From contig CAZXVH010000036.1 of NCBI GenBank assembly GCA_964643965.1, positions 1-39,472 on the forward strand: a stretch of DNA of 39,472 nucleotides, read 5' to 3'. Below the pieces are notes generated by a model that saw only the letters and a list, made by a program, of their open reading frames with translations, did not search any database and was not told where the DNA came from. Positions 7,971 through 16,135 of the stretch are shown here, piece after piece; the first letter of the stretch is position 1; every line of letters begins with the position of its first letter. The position numbers and the translations under genes were made by a program. Origin of the DNA: GCA-2746795 sp964643965 (GTDB taxonomy: Bacteria; Chloroflexota; Anaerolineae; Promineifilales; Promineifilaceae).

Positions 7971-8286
7971 CAAATTAGGCGGAACCAGCGCGGAATCACG
8001 TCCAGGCTGGCGCGACACCATTCTCCCCAGCGCCGCCGCATCTGCGGTGGAGACGCCGACTGAAACGCCGCTGCCGCCTCAGCGTAAACCGGCTCGCAAT
8101 AAACCGATGCGGAAGACCTATTATCTGCCGCCATCCCTCATTGAGCGCATTGATATCCTGGCCGAAGAAGAGCAGGTGGGCATTAGCGCCCTGGTCACCT
8201 TTTTGCTCTCCACATCGGTAGACTTGATTGAATCCGGCCACCTGGAAATTCCCACCGAACCGGCTAAACGCCAAATTGTGCAATAA
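7942..8286 (+). CDS. Small ribbon-helix-helix protein, likely partner of ParA
   Basis: 114 residues. The first 55 are Pro/Ala/Thr/Arg-rich and probably disordered. Then follow a strand and helix pair, RKTYYLPPSLIERIDILAEE and QVGISALVTFLLSTSVDLIE, typical of ribbon-helix-helix DNA-binding proteins (ParG/CopG-like). It starts inside the end of parA, behind a strong AGGAGG. Position, size and basic unfolded N-terminus match ParG- or ParB-type partners that bind a centromere, stimulate the ATPase and repress the operon. The likely binding sites are the ATGTATACAT palindromes upstream. Confidence 0.8.
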   Translation: MTRRKSQLADKLGGTSAESRPGWRDTILPSAAASAVETPTETPLPPQRKPARNKPMRKTYYLPPSLIERIDILAEEEQVGISALVTFLLSTSVDLIESGHLEIPTEPAKRQIVQ

Positions 8287-8372
8287 TCGAGAATTAAATG
8301 ACGTAAGAAATTTCGTGTAGTATTGAGCGGCGCATTCACTTTGGCAACTTGGACCACAAAAGATGAGATGAG

Positions 8373-9167
8373 ATGGCAGAAAAATTAATGGTTGTAGAAC
8401 AAAAAGAAGTCCTTTTTTATGAAGACACCATTGTGGCGGTGCGGCTTGAGGATGGCGCTGTTTACGTCCCGATTCGGCCCATTTGTGACAATTTGGGCGT
8501 GGCGTTAGCCGGGCAGCGGGAGCGCATCAACCGAGACGCCGTTTTGTCTGAGGTGGTGGCCTCTGTAAGTGTTACGCTTACGCAGCAGGCGCGGGAGATG
8601 TTGTGCCTGCCCCTGAAGTATATACCCGGCTGGCTCTTCGGCATTAACGCCAATCGCATCAAAGAAGAACTGCGTGATCGAGTGGTGCGCTACCAGCGCG
8701 AATGTTTTGATGTGCTGTCTGAAGCTTTTATGGAAGGGCGGCTGACGGCCGATCCCGTCCTGGATGAACTGTTGCAGCAAGATACGGAGGCCGTGCAGGC
8801 TTATAAGATGCTGCAAGCGATGGCTCGCCTGGCGCGTAACCAGGTGCTTCTGGAAGCGAAATTGCAACAGCACGACAATACCTTGCAAGAGTTTGGCTCA
8901 CGTATCGGGGCGCTGGAGGCCAGTCTGGGCGATGAGGAACGGTATCTGAGCCAGGAGCAGGCCAGCCGCCTTTCTCAGGCGGTACGCGGCATTGGCCTGC
9001 TGCTGACCAAACAGAGCGGCACTTCAGAATACGGCCGTGTTTATGGCGAGTTGTATCGCAAATTTGAGATCAGCGCTTACCGAGAACTGCCGGCCGCCAA
9101 ATACGAGGAAGCAATGGGGTGGTTAAATGAATGGCGGCAAAGCCTGGTCGAGGACGTTGCGTTCTAA
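8373..9167 (+). CDS. Phage antirepressor-like protein (P22_AR_N plus ORF6C)
   Basis: 264 residues. Residues about 12-110 match the P22 antirepressor N-terminal domain, with VYVPIRPICDNLGV, QRERINRD and LPLKYIPGWLFGINANRIKE followed by VRYQRECFDVLSEAF. A helical stretch (135-185) then leads to an ORF6C-like C-terminal domain (about 195-255) with LSQEQASRLSQAV, YGRVYGELYRKFEI and YRELPAAKYEEA. In phages such proteins inactivate repressors or bind DNA. Here it follows the parA pair by 86 bp with only a weak ribosome-binding site. It supports a mobile-element origin for this cassette. No neighbouring phage repressor is recognisable. Confidence 0.85.
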   Translation: MAEKLMVVEQKEVLFYEDTIVAVRLEDGAVYVPIRPICDNLGVALAGQRERINRDAVLSEVVASVSVTLTQQAREMLCLPLKYIPGWLFGINANRIKEELRDRVVRYQRECFDVLSEAFMEGRLTADPVLDELLQQDTEAVQAYKMLQAMARLARNQVLLEAKLQQHDNTLQEFGSRIGALEASLGDEERYLSQEQASRLSQAVRGIGLLLTKQSGTSEYGRVYGELYRKFEISAYRELPAAKYEEAMGWLNEWRQSLVEDVAF

Positions 9168-9213
9168 ACCACCCTCGACGGCTCGCCCCTCCTCTTGCAA
9201 AAGAGAGAAATCC

Positions 9214-9750
9214 ATGCAAGGCCCGCTGCCCGCTCAAACTTACGCCATCCTGCAAGCCATCGTCGCCTATAAAACGACCCAAGATGGCGTTTCCCCCAGC
9301 CTGGATGAACTGGCGCCGGCCGTTTCCTTGAACAAATCTCAACTGCCCGCCCACATCTCTCGCCTGGTTAAACATGGGCTGCTGCGCAAAACCCCCGGCC
9401 AAAGCCGCAACCTGGCCGTCAGCGGCGGCCATTGGCGTTGGGCTGCGCCTCAACTGGAACCGCCAGGCCGCGTCGGGGATGTGCTGCGCCTGGTAATCGC
9501 TTACAAAACAGAGCATGACGGCAACGCCCCCAGCCACCGCCAGATCGCCGAAGCGTTGGGCCTGGTCTACACGGGTGACATCAAAACGTATCTGGATGAG
9601 CTGGCGGAGAGGGGCTGCCTGACGCTCAGTTACGCCACAGACCGGCATATTATGGTGATGGGCGGAGAGTGGGGGGTGGAAACGGCCGTTCTCCAGGCCG
9701 CCGCCGCTCGTGTGCCCCACCAAAACACCTTCCTGCCCCCAGACAAATAG
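9214..9750 (+). CDS. Protein with two tandem LexA-like winged-helix domains
   Basis: 178 residues from ATG 9214 (GAGAG upstream). The frame is open from 9127, but that would overlap the previous gene and add basic low-complexity sequence. It contains the same module twice: residues about 6-68 (ILQAIVAYKTTQDGVSPSLD then LVKHGLLRK) and about 88-150 (VLRLVIAYKTEHDGNAPSHR then LAERGCLTL). Each resembles the LexA N-terminal winged helix. There is no LexA peptidase domain, and the C-terminus carries an ACGGCCGT insertion reading ETAV. It probably binds DNA as an internally duplicated regulator. It ends 21 bp from the convergent end of the eCIS-core gene. Confidence 0.75.
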   Translation: MQGPLPAQTYAILQAIVAYKTTQDGVSPSLDELAPAVSLNKSQLPAHISRLVKHGLLRKTPGQSRNLAVSGGHWRWAAPQLEPPGRVGDVLRLVIAYKTEHDGNAPSHRQIAEALGLVYTGDIKTYLDELAERGCLTLSYATDRHIMVMGGEWGVETAVLQAAAARVPHQNTFLPPDK

Positions 9751-9771
9751 CGGTTTTCCCTCAAACAACGA

Positions 9772-12700
9772 TCATTGAATATCTGGCCCCGTTTCCGCAT
9801 GTTGGAAAGGTTGCCCATCGATCCGCTTGGCCTTGTCGCGGTTGCTTTCCGCTAAATGGCTGGTAAAAGTAAGGCCCACCCAACGCGGTTGGAAGCGGGC
9901 TATATCGTCCCCACCCCCCACACTGGATGATTTGCGCTCATTGAAGACTTTGGTGACCAGTTCAAGATTGTTTTCGCTGGTGGTATGGCTCCACCTTTCT
10001 GAATCGCCCACCAAATTGCCGCTGCGATGCTGCCAATGTTCAGCCAAGGATATTTTGTGATCCAGATGATACTTTATAGCGCCGTTGATGATCCAATCGG
10101 GATCAAATGTGACAATATCGGCGCTGGAAGGAATAAACTTATCTTCCCGTTTCAAGGCGTTAAAGCTGGCAATATCATTGCTTTTTTGGGCATTGATGAC
10201 CTGTGAGCGAATGTCATTCTTGCCTTCGCGGGTTAAGCGCACCCGAATGCCATCCCAGCCACTGTTGGGGCCTTCATAAAGCCGCGCCCGCACATCATAC
10301 TTGCTGGGCAAGTACCGCTTTTCAGGCACGGCCGCAAAATAGTTTTTAAGATCACGTAGATTATGATGCTCTGCTAAACCAATTAGTTGTAACATGAGCT
10401 GCGTTAGTTCACGGTCAACATAGGTCTCAAAGGCGAGTGTTCTTTCTCCTGGCTGCATAATGCTTGCTCGTGCGTCGCTAGCCAGATAGTTTTGGTGCAT
10501 CTCGTTTTCATCTTGTCTGGCGGCTGACAGAATCCTTTCCAATACCCTAAGTAGCCCTTCAGGAGCAGAATCCCCCAAACCTCTCACTTCTTCTACCGAA
10601 TTTTCAAGCGCGATTATAAGCGGTTGTGGCACGACGCTCGCCATCTTTATGCTCACCGAGCCATTGGGTAAAATGGTAGCCGACAATGTGTGCGGCTGCC
10701 CTTGCATCGTAAAAGGTTTTTCAACGGTTATCGTGCCTGCTGGCTGTTCGCCAGCAGGCGCTTCAGCAGGGGTTTCGCCCTCTTCGCCGCCGCCCATGCC
10801 CAACATGTTTAGCACCGACTGCCCCAGGCGGATGGCTTGATCCAGCAGCCAGTCCAGCGCCCGGTCGATCACTTCCCGGATGCTGGCGATGATTTCCGCG
10901 ATTTTATCGGCCAGGCGGCCCAATCCCACCTGGTTTGCCAGGAAACCAATCGCCACCGGAATGGCGTTGGCTAACGCCTGCTCCAACCTGGCCGCGCCAG
11001 GCTGGAGTTCGCCGCGAGCCACGGCCGCAATGGTAGACACATAATCATCGACAATGAGCAGCATCGCCCGGAAATATTCAATGGCCGACTGCACCGCCTT
11101 GAAAAAAGCGATGAAACTGTTGACCACCGCCATAATGCCGGTGGGGTCCAGCATACTGAGCAGCTTCACCGTCACCTGCTCAATGATGCGCGTCACGATC
11201 CAGTTACGCGCCTGCTCCATTACCATATCCCACAAATTGCTGATCTGCCCTTGAATGTACTCCCAGATGGCAGCCACGCCGCGCTCCTGCACGTCGCGCA
11301 CAAAGTTCCAGATGCCCACCAGCCGGTCGATGGCCCCACGAATACGGGCCACGTTTTCCGGGCCGATGCGTTCCCCCAGCTTTTCCCAAATGCGATCTAT
11401 GCTGATGCCCAATATTTGCAGCACCAGATCGAGAATGGAGGAGGGGGTGATTTCCGCAGGCGGCTCAATGCCGGCGTCACGCAGCTGCCCAAAGAGCCAT
11501 TCGGTGACGCCGCTGAGGAGATGTTGCAAGATATTGTCGAAGAAATTGGAAAAGCCCAGTTTCACCGCAGCCAGCATGTTTTTCAGGAAGCCGACCGGGT
11601 CTCGTTGGATGTCCTCAAAGGCTTGCATGGCGTTGGCGATGATGCGCTGGATGATGTCGAGGGGGAAGTTCATGATTTGCAGGATGAGTTCCAGCACGAT
11701 TTTGACCACTTCTACCACGAAGGCGAAGAGACGGCTGATCGGTTCGCCAAACTGGGCGGTGATGCGGGCGAACGCTGCCAACGGCGCGATGAGGTCTTCG
11801 ATGGTCAGGGCGTTCCAGATGCCCAGGAAGAGTTCCTGCACAAAAGGCCAGGAGATGCCCAGTTGGCTGAGCAGCGCTTCAATGCGCTGCGCCGCCTGGG
11901 GGATGACGCCGGTTTCTTGCATCTGTTGGAACTGGCGTTCGCCGCCGGGCATGAGGCTCATGAAGCCGCGTATGAGATTGGTGGGGGTGGGCGGTACTTC
12001 TTCTTGCGTGAACACATCTTTGCCCAGGATGACGGTGAGCAGGTGGTAGCCGGGGATGTCGGTGGCGAAGGTTTTGAGCCAGCCCAACAGGGCGTTTTTG
12101 ATGAGTTCCAGCACTTTGGCGGCGACCGTTGTGGCGAAATCCCACACGCCTTGCAGCAGCCCCACCACCTGTCCCGCCAACGTTTGCAAGTTGGTCATCA
12201 GGTTGGGCAGGTTGGCCGGTTGAATAGCGTCCCAGGCGGCCGTCATGAGGGTGCGGAACTGGCTGAGTAGTCCCATGAAAACGGCGAATTGGGTATCCAG
12301 CCAAACGGCCGTTTCCGCCAATGTGCCCCGTTCTCGCATCTGAGCCAACTCTTGCTCTTTGCCGATGAGCAGCAAAAAGTCCGCCAAAATATCTTCGGTG
12401 GTGGCCTCCACCGGCTCACCGCGCAGGGGATCCGTTTTGAGTATCTTTTTGATCAACGCCCAGGCGGCATTGTCGGCCAGCAGCCCTTCAGCCACGCCGA
12501 TGGCGGCCTCTTTGATCAACTGAATGATGGCCGTCACCAGGTTTCCGGCGAAGGTGGTCACATCGTTGAGCAGGCTGCCAAATTTGCGGCTGAGGACGCC
12601 CACGTTGTATTCAAAGGGATCGAGCCGGAGGAAATCCATCTCGGATTTCGCTTCTTCAAGCATCCGCTCAAGGCGTGACAAGGAGAGGTCGAGGGTGGCT

Positions 12701-13803
12701 AACTGGCTTTCCACCCAGGTGAAGGCGTCCTGGATAATGCCCAGTTCAGACAGTTTATCGAAGATGGCTGTGCCAAAGGGAACCAGCCCCATTAACCCTT
12801 GCAACAGGTTAACGGCCGTTCGTTCCACCCGTGAACCGGTCAGCGGATTAAAGCCAATGATGACGGTAAACAAAGTATAGCCGGGGATGTGGCGGGCATA
12901 GCTGGCCAGTTCGTTGGTGATGAAATCGGGCAGCCGTTGCACCTGGGGCGTGGTTCTCAACAGGGCGGGGCTGAAGGCGGCCGCCGCGCCTTGCTGCACC
13001 ACATGGGTCGATTCGTGCGCCAGCAGCCGCACGTCGCCGCGTGACTCACGCGGACCGAGAAAAATGTGGCTGCCGTGGGTGAAGGCGCGGGCCTGGATGC
13101 TGGCGGCGGCGCGTTGGGCGTGGGCGTCGCTGTGAACCTGCACATGGCCCAAATTGGCGCCGAGGCGCTGCTCAAGGCGCGGCCGTATCGAGCGGGGAAT
13201 AGGCGATCCAGAGCCGGGATTCTGGATAATCGCTTCTGTGGCGGTTGGGACGCGAGGGACGCCGCCGCGGAATCCCTGCACCGTTTCNNNNNNNNNNNNN
13301 NNNNNNNNNNNNNNNNNNNNNNNNNNNNNNNNNNNNNNNNNNNNNNNNNNNNNNNNNNNNNNNNNNNNNNNNNNNNNNNNNNNNNNNTGAACGGCCGTTT
13401 CTTCCTCTTCTTCCTGTCGTTGGATAGGGTGAGCTTGAACGGCCGTTTCCTCCTCTTCTTCCTGTCGTTGGATGAGGTGAGCTTGAACGGCCGTTTCTTG
13501 CTCTTGCTCTTGCTCTTGCTCTTGCCTCTGCGCCGCACCGTTAGCCGGCAGTCGTGAAACAGCGCCCCCGGCCTGGCCGGTGACGACCTGTTCGGCGACG
13601 GCGTCCGCTTCCTGCTCGTAAGCGTCGTTAGGCGGCCCTACAGCCAGCTTGGTTTGGATGGGCAGCGCCAGTCCCGCGATGGGGGCAGCGGCCAACAGCC
13701 CCATTTTCTGCCCCTGCGCAGGCGAGGTAGTGGGGGGGTGGCCGTTTTTAGGGGTGGGTTCGGCGCCGGCCGTTTTGCTGCTGGTTTTCGTCGCTGTACT
13801 CAT
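9772..13803 (-). CDS. eCIS-core (DUF4157) protein with C-terminal HNH-like nuclease end; probable eCIS cargo
   Basis: About 1343 residues, interrupted by a 100-N gap. The N-terminus has the usual eCIS-cargo lead KLAVGPPNDAYEQEADAVAE (residues 52-71). A tract of 16-residue repeats (consensus QAHxIQRQEEEEETAV) runs into the gap. Next comes the eCIS-core/DUF4157 domain (about 199-272) with the HExxH motif HESTH at 263-267. The middle 700 residues are helical and contain a duplicated module beginning IPGYxLxTVIxG. The last 100 residues have DH (about 1248-1249), ENN (1277-1279) and NERK (1288-1291) spaced as in HNH endonucleases. DUF4157 proteins are known cargo or accessory proteins of eCIS loci. 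The frame agrees on both sides of the gap. Last gene of the operon, 75 bp after the ATPase. The nuclease call is inference. Confidence 0.85.
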   Translation of the reverse strand: MSTATKTSSKTAGAEPTPKNGHPPTTSPAQGQKMGLLAAAPIAGLALPIQTKLAVGPPNDAYEQEADAVAEQVVTGQAGGAVSRLPANGAAQRQEQEQEQEQETAVQAHLIQRQEEEEETAVQAHPIQRQEEEEETAVXXXXXXXXXXXXXXXXXXXXXXXXXXXXXXXXXXETVQGFRGGVPRVPTATEAIIQNPGSGSPIPRSIRPRLEQRLGANLGHVQVHSDAHAQRAAASIQARAFTHGSHIFLGPRESRGDVRLLAHESTHVVQQGAAAAFSPALLRTTPQVQRLPDFITNELASYARHIPGYTLFTVIIGFNPLTGSRVERTAVNLLQGLMGLVPFGTAIFDKLSELGIIQDAFTWVESQLATLDLSLSRLERMLEEAKSEMDFLRLDPFEYNVGVLSRKFGSLLNDVTTFAGNLVTAIIQLIKEAAIGVAEGLLADNAAWALIKKILKTDPLRGEPVEATTEDILADFLLLIGKEQELAQMRERGTLAETAVWLDTQFAVFMGLLSQFRTLMTAAWDAIQPANLPNLMTNLQTLAGQVVGLLQGVWDFATTVAAKVLELIKNALLGWLKTFATDIPGYHLLTVILGKDVFTQEEVPPTPTNLIRGFMSLMPGGERQFQQMQETGVIPQAAQRIEALLSQLGISWPFVQELFLGIWNALTIEDLIAPLAAFARITAQFGEPISRLFAFVVEVVKIVLELILQIMNFPLDIIQRIIANAMQAFEDIQRDPVGFLKNMLAAVKLGFSNFFDNILQHLLSGVTEWLFGQLRDAGIEPPAEITPSSILDLVLQILGISIDRIWEKLGERIGPENVARIRGAIDRLVGIWNFVRDVQERGVAAIWEYIQGQISNLWDMVMEQARNWIVTRIIEQVTVKLLSMLDPTGIMAVVNSFIAFFKAVQSAIEYFRAMLLIVDDYVSTIAAVARGELQPGAARLEQALANAIPVAIGFLANQVGLGRLADKIAEIIASIREVIDRALDWLLDQAIRLGQSVLNMLGMGGGEEGETPAEAPAGEQPAGTITVEKPFTMQGQPHTLSATILPNGSVSIKMASVVPQPLIIALENSVEEVRGLGDSAPEGLLRVLERILSAARQDENEMHQNYLASDARASIMQPGERTLAFETYVDRELTQLMLQLIGLAEHHNLRDLKNYFAAVPEKRYLPSKYDVRARLYEGPNSGWDGIRVRLTREGKNDIRSQVINAQKSNDIASFNALKREDKFIPSSADIVTFDPDWIINGAIKYHLDHKISLAEHWQHRSGNLVGDSERWSHTTSENNLELVTKVFNERKSSSVGGGDDIARFQPRWVGLTFTSHLAESNRDKAKRIDGQPFQHAETGPDIQ
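13288..13387. other. Assembly gap (100 N)
   Basis: Exactly 100 N, the conventional placeholder for a gap of unknown size. It falls inside the 48-bp tandem repeat of the eCIS-core gene, so the assembler probably collapsed or broke on the repeat. Repeat number and gene length are unknown. Confidence 0.99.
13388..13535 (-). repeat. 48-bp tandem repeat encoding a 16-residue unit
   Basis: Two nearly identical 48-bp units (13388-13435 and 13436-13483) and the start of a third are visible right of the gap. Each contains an ACGGCCGT core and encodes QAHxIQRQEEEEETAV. The third unit passes into a hexamer CTCTTG/TTGCTC run encoding EQEQEQEQ. The left end of the array is lost in the gap. Confidence 0.9.
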
Positions 13804-13878
13804 AAGTTAAACTCAGTCGTTCAAAATCGTAAAAAAGATGATCCGCAGATAAAAACTGTTTTTCGATCTACTGAAACG

Positions 13879-15996
13879 TTACGATAAGGTTTTCAAGAAG
13901 CTGGCGACATTGCCATTGTGATGGGTGGAACGGCCGTTTCCCGGCAGTGGTGAGGTAGCGCCCGCTTTACGATATTCGCTGGCCACCGCCTGGTTGAGAT
14001 GCTCGTCGGAAACGACCCCTTCGGCTCCGCTCAGGGTGGCTAGCGCCAACAGCGTGGCATGGAAAGCGGCATTGCGAATCTGCCCGCCCGTTAACTGGCA
14101 GCGCTGCGCCACCGTCTCCAAAAAGGAGGATGAAACCACATGATCCGGCGGCAGATGCAGCCGCCAGATGCGCAGCCGTTCCTCGGCCTGCGGCGGCACA
14201 AAATTCACCACCACGTCCATGCGCCGCAAAAAAGCGCCGTCGATGTTCTCGCCCAAATTGGTCGTCACCACCACAATACCCTTGTAATGCTCCAGCCGTT
14301 GCAGCAGATAGTTGGTTTCCAAATTGGCGTAGCGGTCATTGGCCGATTTCACATCGGTGCGGCTGCTCAGCAGCGCATCCCCTTCATCCAGCAGCAGCAG
14401 CACATCCAGTTCCTCGGCGTAAGACAAAATGCGGTGTAGATTCTTCTCCGTCTCGCCAATATACTTGTTGACCACCGCCGCCAGATCCACCCGGTATAAA
14501 TCCATGCCCAATTCGGCCGCCAGCGCCCGCGCCGCCAACGTCTTGCCGGTGCCGCTGCCGCCGGTAAACAGCGCTCGCACCCCCGGCCCCGTCGCGCCAA
14601 ACACCGGCGACAAATGGTCTAAAAGCTGCTCTCGATGGCGGCAGCGCAGCGTCAACTCTTGCAAACGCGCCGCCGCGCCGCCCCCCACCACCACCTCATC
14701 CCAACTGCCAGCGGCGGGCAGCGGCGCCGCCAGCGAATCCAGCGTTTGCCGGTTCAACAGGCGGCTGGCAGCCTGCACATCGGCCAGGGTGACGCGGTTG
14801 TCCTGACGCAGGGCGGCCTGGGTGAGGGCCAGCGGGGCCAACTGGCGGATGGTTCCGCCGGGCAGCCGGAAGCGGCGGCAGATTTCCGTCAGGTCGGTGG
14901 GAGCATGGCGGCCCAGGGCAGACCGCCATTGCTGATGGCGCTGGTCCAATTGGGTCTCCGGTAGGGTGAGCGTAACCAGATTATCCGCGCCACTTTGCTG
15001 CACGCCGCCCGCCAGCCCCAGGGCGATGAGATACGGGCCGCTGTAACCGGTTAAGGCGGGCTGCGGCGTGTGCTCACCAGGGCTGAGGTCGTAGACAAAC
15101 AGAGGGATGGCGTGGCTGAGGGTGCAAAAGGGGCCTAACAGGGCTGGCTCAAGGCTGGGTGTTTCTGCGCCTGCCGTCACCCTGACGAGATGGCGGCCCA
15201 GCGCCCGCGCCAAAAATCCGGCGGTGTGCAGCCGGTCGCTGCCCGGGGAGCCGCGCAGGATGACGCCGTTTACCTGCCCCGACTCGATCAAGGGCGGCAC
15301 AAGTTGGAGCTGCGCCATAAACTCCTCGGGGAAAAAGAGGTCGGCCGCCTGGGGCAGGCTGTCGTGGGACTGGCGGGTGAACCAGGCTGCGTCGGTGGGG
15401 GAACCACCGCGTACCACATCCCACAACAAACCGGGCACATGTAACTGCCATTCGGCGCGGGGCAGCGCCTTGTTGGGGACGCTGATCAATCCCGCTTGCA
15501 GCAGCGCTTGTAGGGGCGCTTCTGCGCCGATGATTTGGGTGACGAGTTCGAGAGTGGGGCGGCGGTTGGTTAACGGCCGTTGTAAATGCGCCATCAACGT
15601 GCCAAAACGAGAATCCTCTTCCACCAATCCCACCAATACCAGGGTGATTTGCCGCAGCGCCTGGGCCTGACCAACGCCGTCCAGCCGGGCGAGCGGCAGG
15701 TCGGCGCCGTTTTCTGGGGCTTGCCTGGCAGCCTGCGACCAGTGCGCCACGCTTTGCCGCCACCAGACCAACCCTTCCGCCCAACTGATGTTCTGGGGCA
15801 TAAAGGGCAGCATCGCCTGGAAATAAGCGGCCAGGAAGGGGAACTCTGCCAGCGTTTCCTCCAGGGTATCGTCCTCATCTGTGCCCAAACAGTAAATGGT
15901 ATGCAGCAGGTAATAGACCGCCGCATAAAAACAAAGCTGAAAATGCCCAACGGCCGTTTGCGGCATGTCTGTAACTTTGGCTGTAGCTTGGTTCAT
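13879..15996 (-). CDS. eCIS AAA+ ATPase (Afp15-like)
   Basis: 705-residue AAA+ protein of the kind present in almost every eCIS locus, thought to act in assembly or cargo loading. The C-terminal ATPase has Walker A GGSGTGKT (479-486), Walker B LLLLDEGD (533-540), the pore-like KYIGETEKNL, sensor TTNLGENID and arginine fingers in FLRRMD. The N-terminal 230 residues are a family extension. Residues about 240-400 look like an older AAA module with a broken P-loop (LRGSPGSDRL), probably inactive. ATG at 15996 has AGGATAA upstream. It lies 139 bp after the 670-residue gene and before the eCIS-core gene, as in other eCIS clusters. Confidence 0.93.
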   Translation of the reverse strand: MNQATAKVTDMPQTAVGHFQLCFYAAVYYLLHTIYCLGTDEDDTLEETLAEFPFLAAYFQAMLPFMPQNISWAEGLVWWRQSVAHWSQAARQAPENGADLPLARLDGVGQAQALRQITLVLVGLVEEDSRFGTLMAHLQRPLTNRRPTLELVTQIIGAEAPLQALLQAGLISVPNKALPRAEWQLHVPGLLWDVVRGGSPTDAAWFTRQSHDSLPQAADLFFPEEFMAQLQLVPPLIESGQVNGVILRGSPGSDRLHTAGFLARALGRHLVRVTAGAETPSLEPALLGPFCTLSHAIPLFVYDLSPGEHTPQPALTGYSGPYLIALGLAGGVQQSGADNLVTLTLPETQLDQRHQQWRSALGRHAPTDLTEICRRFRLPGGTIRQLAPLALTQAALRQDNRVTLADVQAASRLLNRQTLDSLAAPLPAAGSWDEVVVGGGAAARLQELTLRCRHREQLLDHLSPVFGATGPGVRALFTGGSGTGKTLAARALAAELGMDLYRVDLAAVVNKYIGETEKNLHRILSYAEELDVLLLLDEGDALLSSRTDVKSANDRYANLETNYLLQRLEHYKGIVVVTTNLGENIDGAFLRRMDVVVNFVPPQAEERLRIWRLHLPPDHVVSSSFLETVAQRCQLTGGQIRNAAFHATLLALATLSGAEGVVSDEHLNQAVASEYRKAGATSPLPGNGRSTHHNGNVASFLKTLS

Positions 15997-16041
15997 AAGT
16001 TATCCTGAGCGCCATGATGGCTATTCAAAAAATATTGATGA

Positions 16042-16118
16042 TCCACAGATTTCGCAGATTGCGCAGATTCTTGCCTCGCGTTCTCGAAAAATCTGCGTTA
16101 ATCTGCGTAATCGGTGGA
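16042..16118. repeat. Long imperfect hairpin built of GCAGATT units
   Basis: The arm TCCACAGATTTCGCAGATT (from 16042 to 16069) pairs imperfectly with the arm at 16090-16118, which ends in GGTGGA. Each arm holds repeated GCAGATT/AATCTGC words. It lies in the 139-bp spacer between the ATPase start and the 670-residue gene stop. A half-copy (GATCCGCAG) lies in the spacer near 13838. It looks like an interspersed palindromic repeat and may form an RNA stem in the operon transcript. Confidence 0.7.
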
Positions 16119-16135
16119 TAAATTCTTTACCCAAT

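Noticed and set aside
11251..12270. Long plus-strand open frames opposite the eCIS-core gene (also others opposite most eCIS genes)
   Set aside because: They are antisense shadows caused by high GC. The minus-strand frames carry family motifs and the opposite ones do not.
12957..13557. Alternative frames crossing the 100-N gap on either strand
   Set aside because: They are low-complexity Lys/Arg- or Phe/Leu-rich products of the repeat in wrong frames. Only the long minus-strand frame has matching protein sequence on both sides of the gap.
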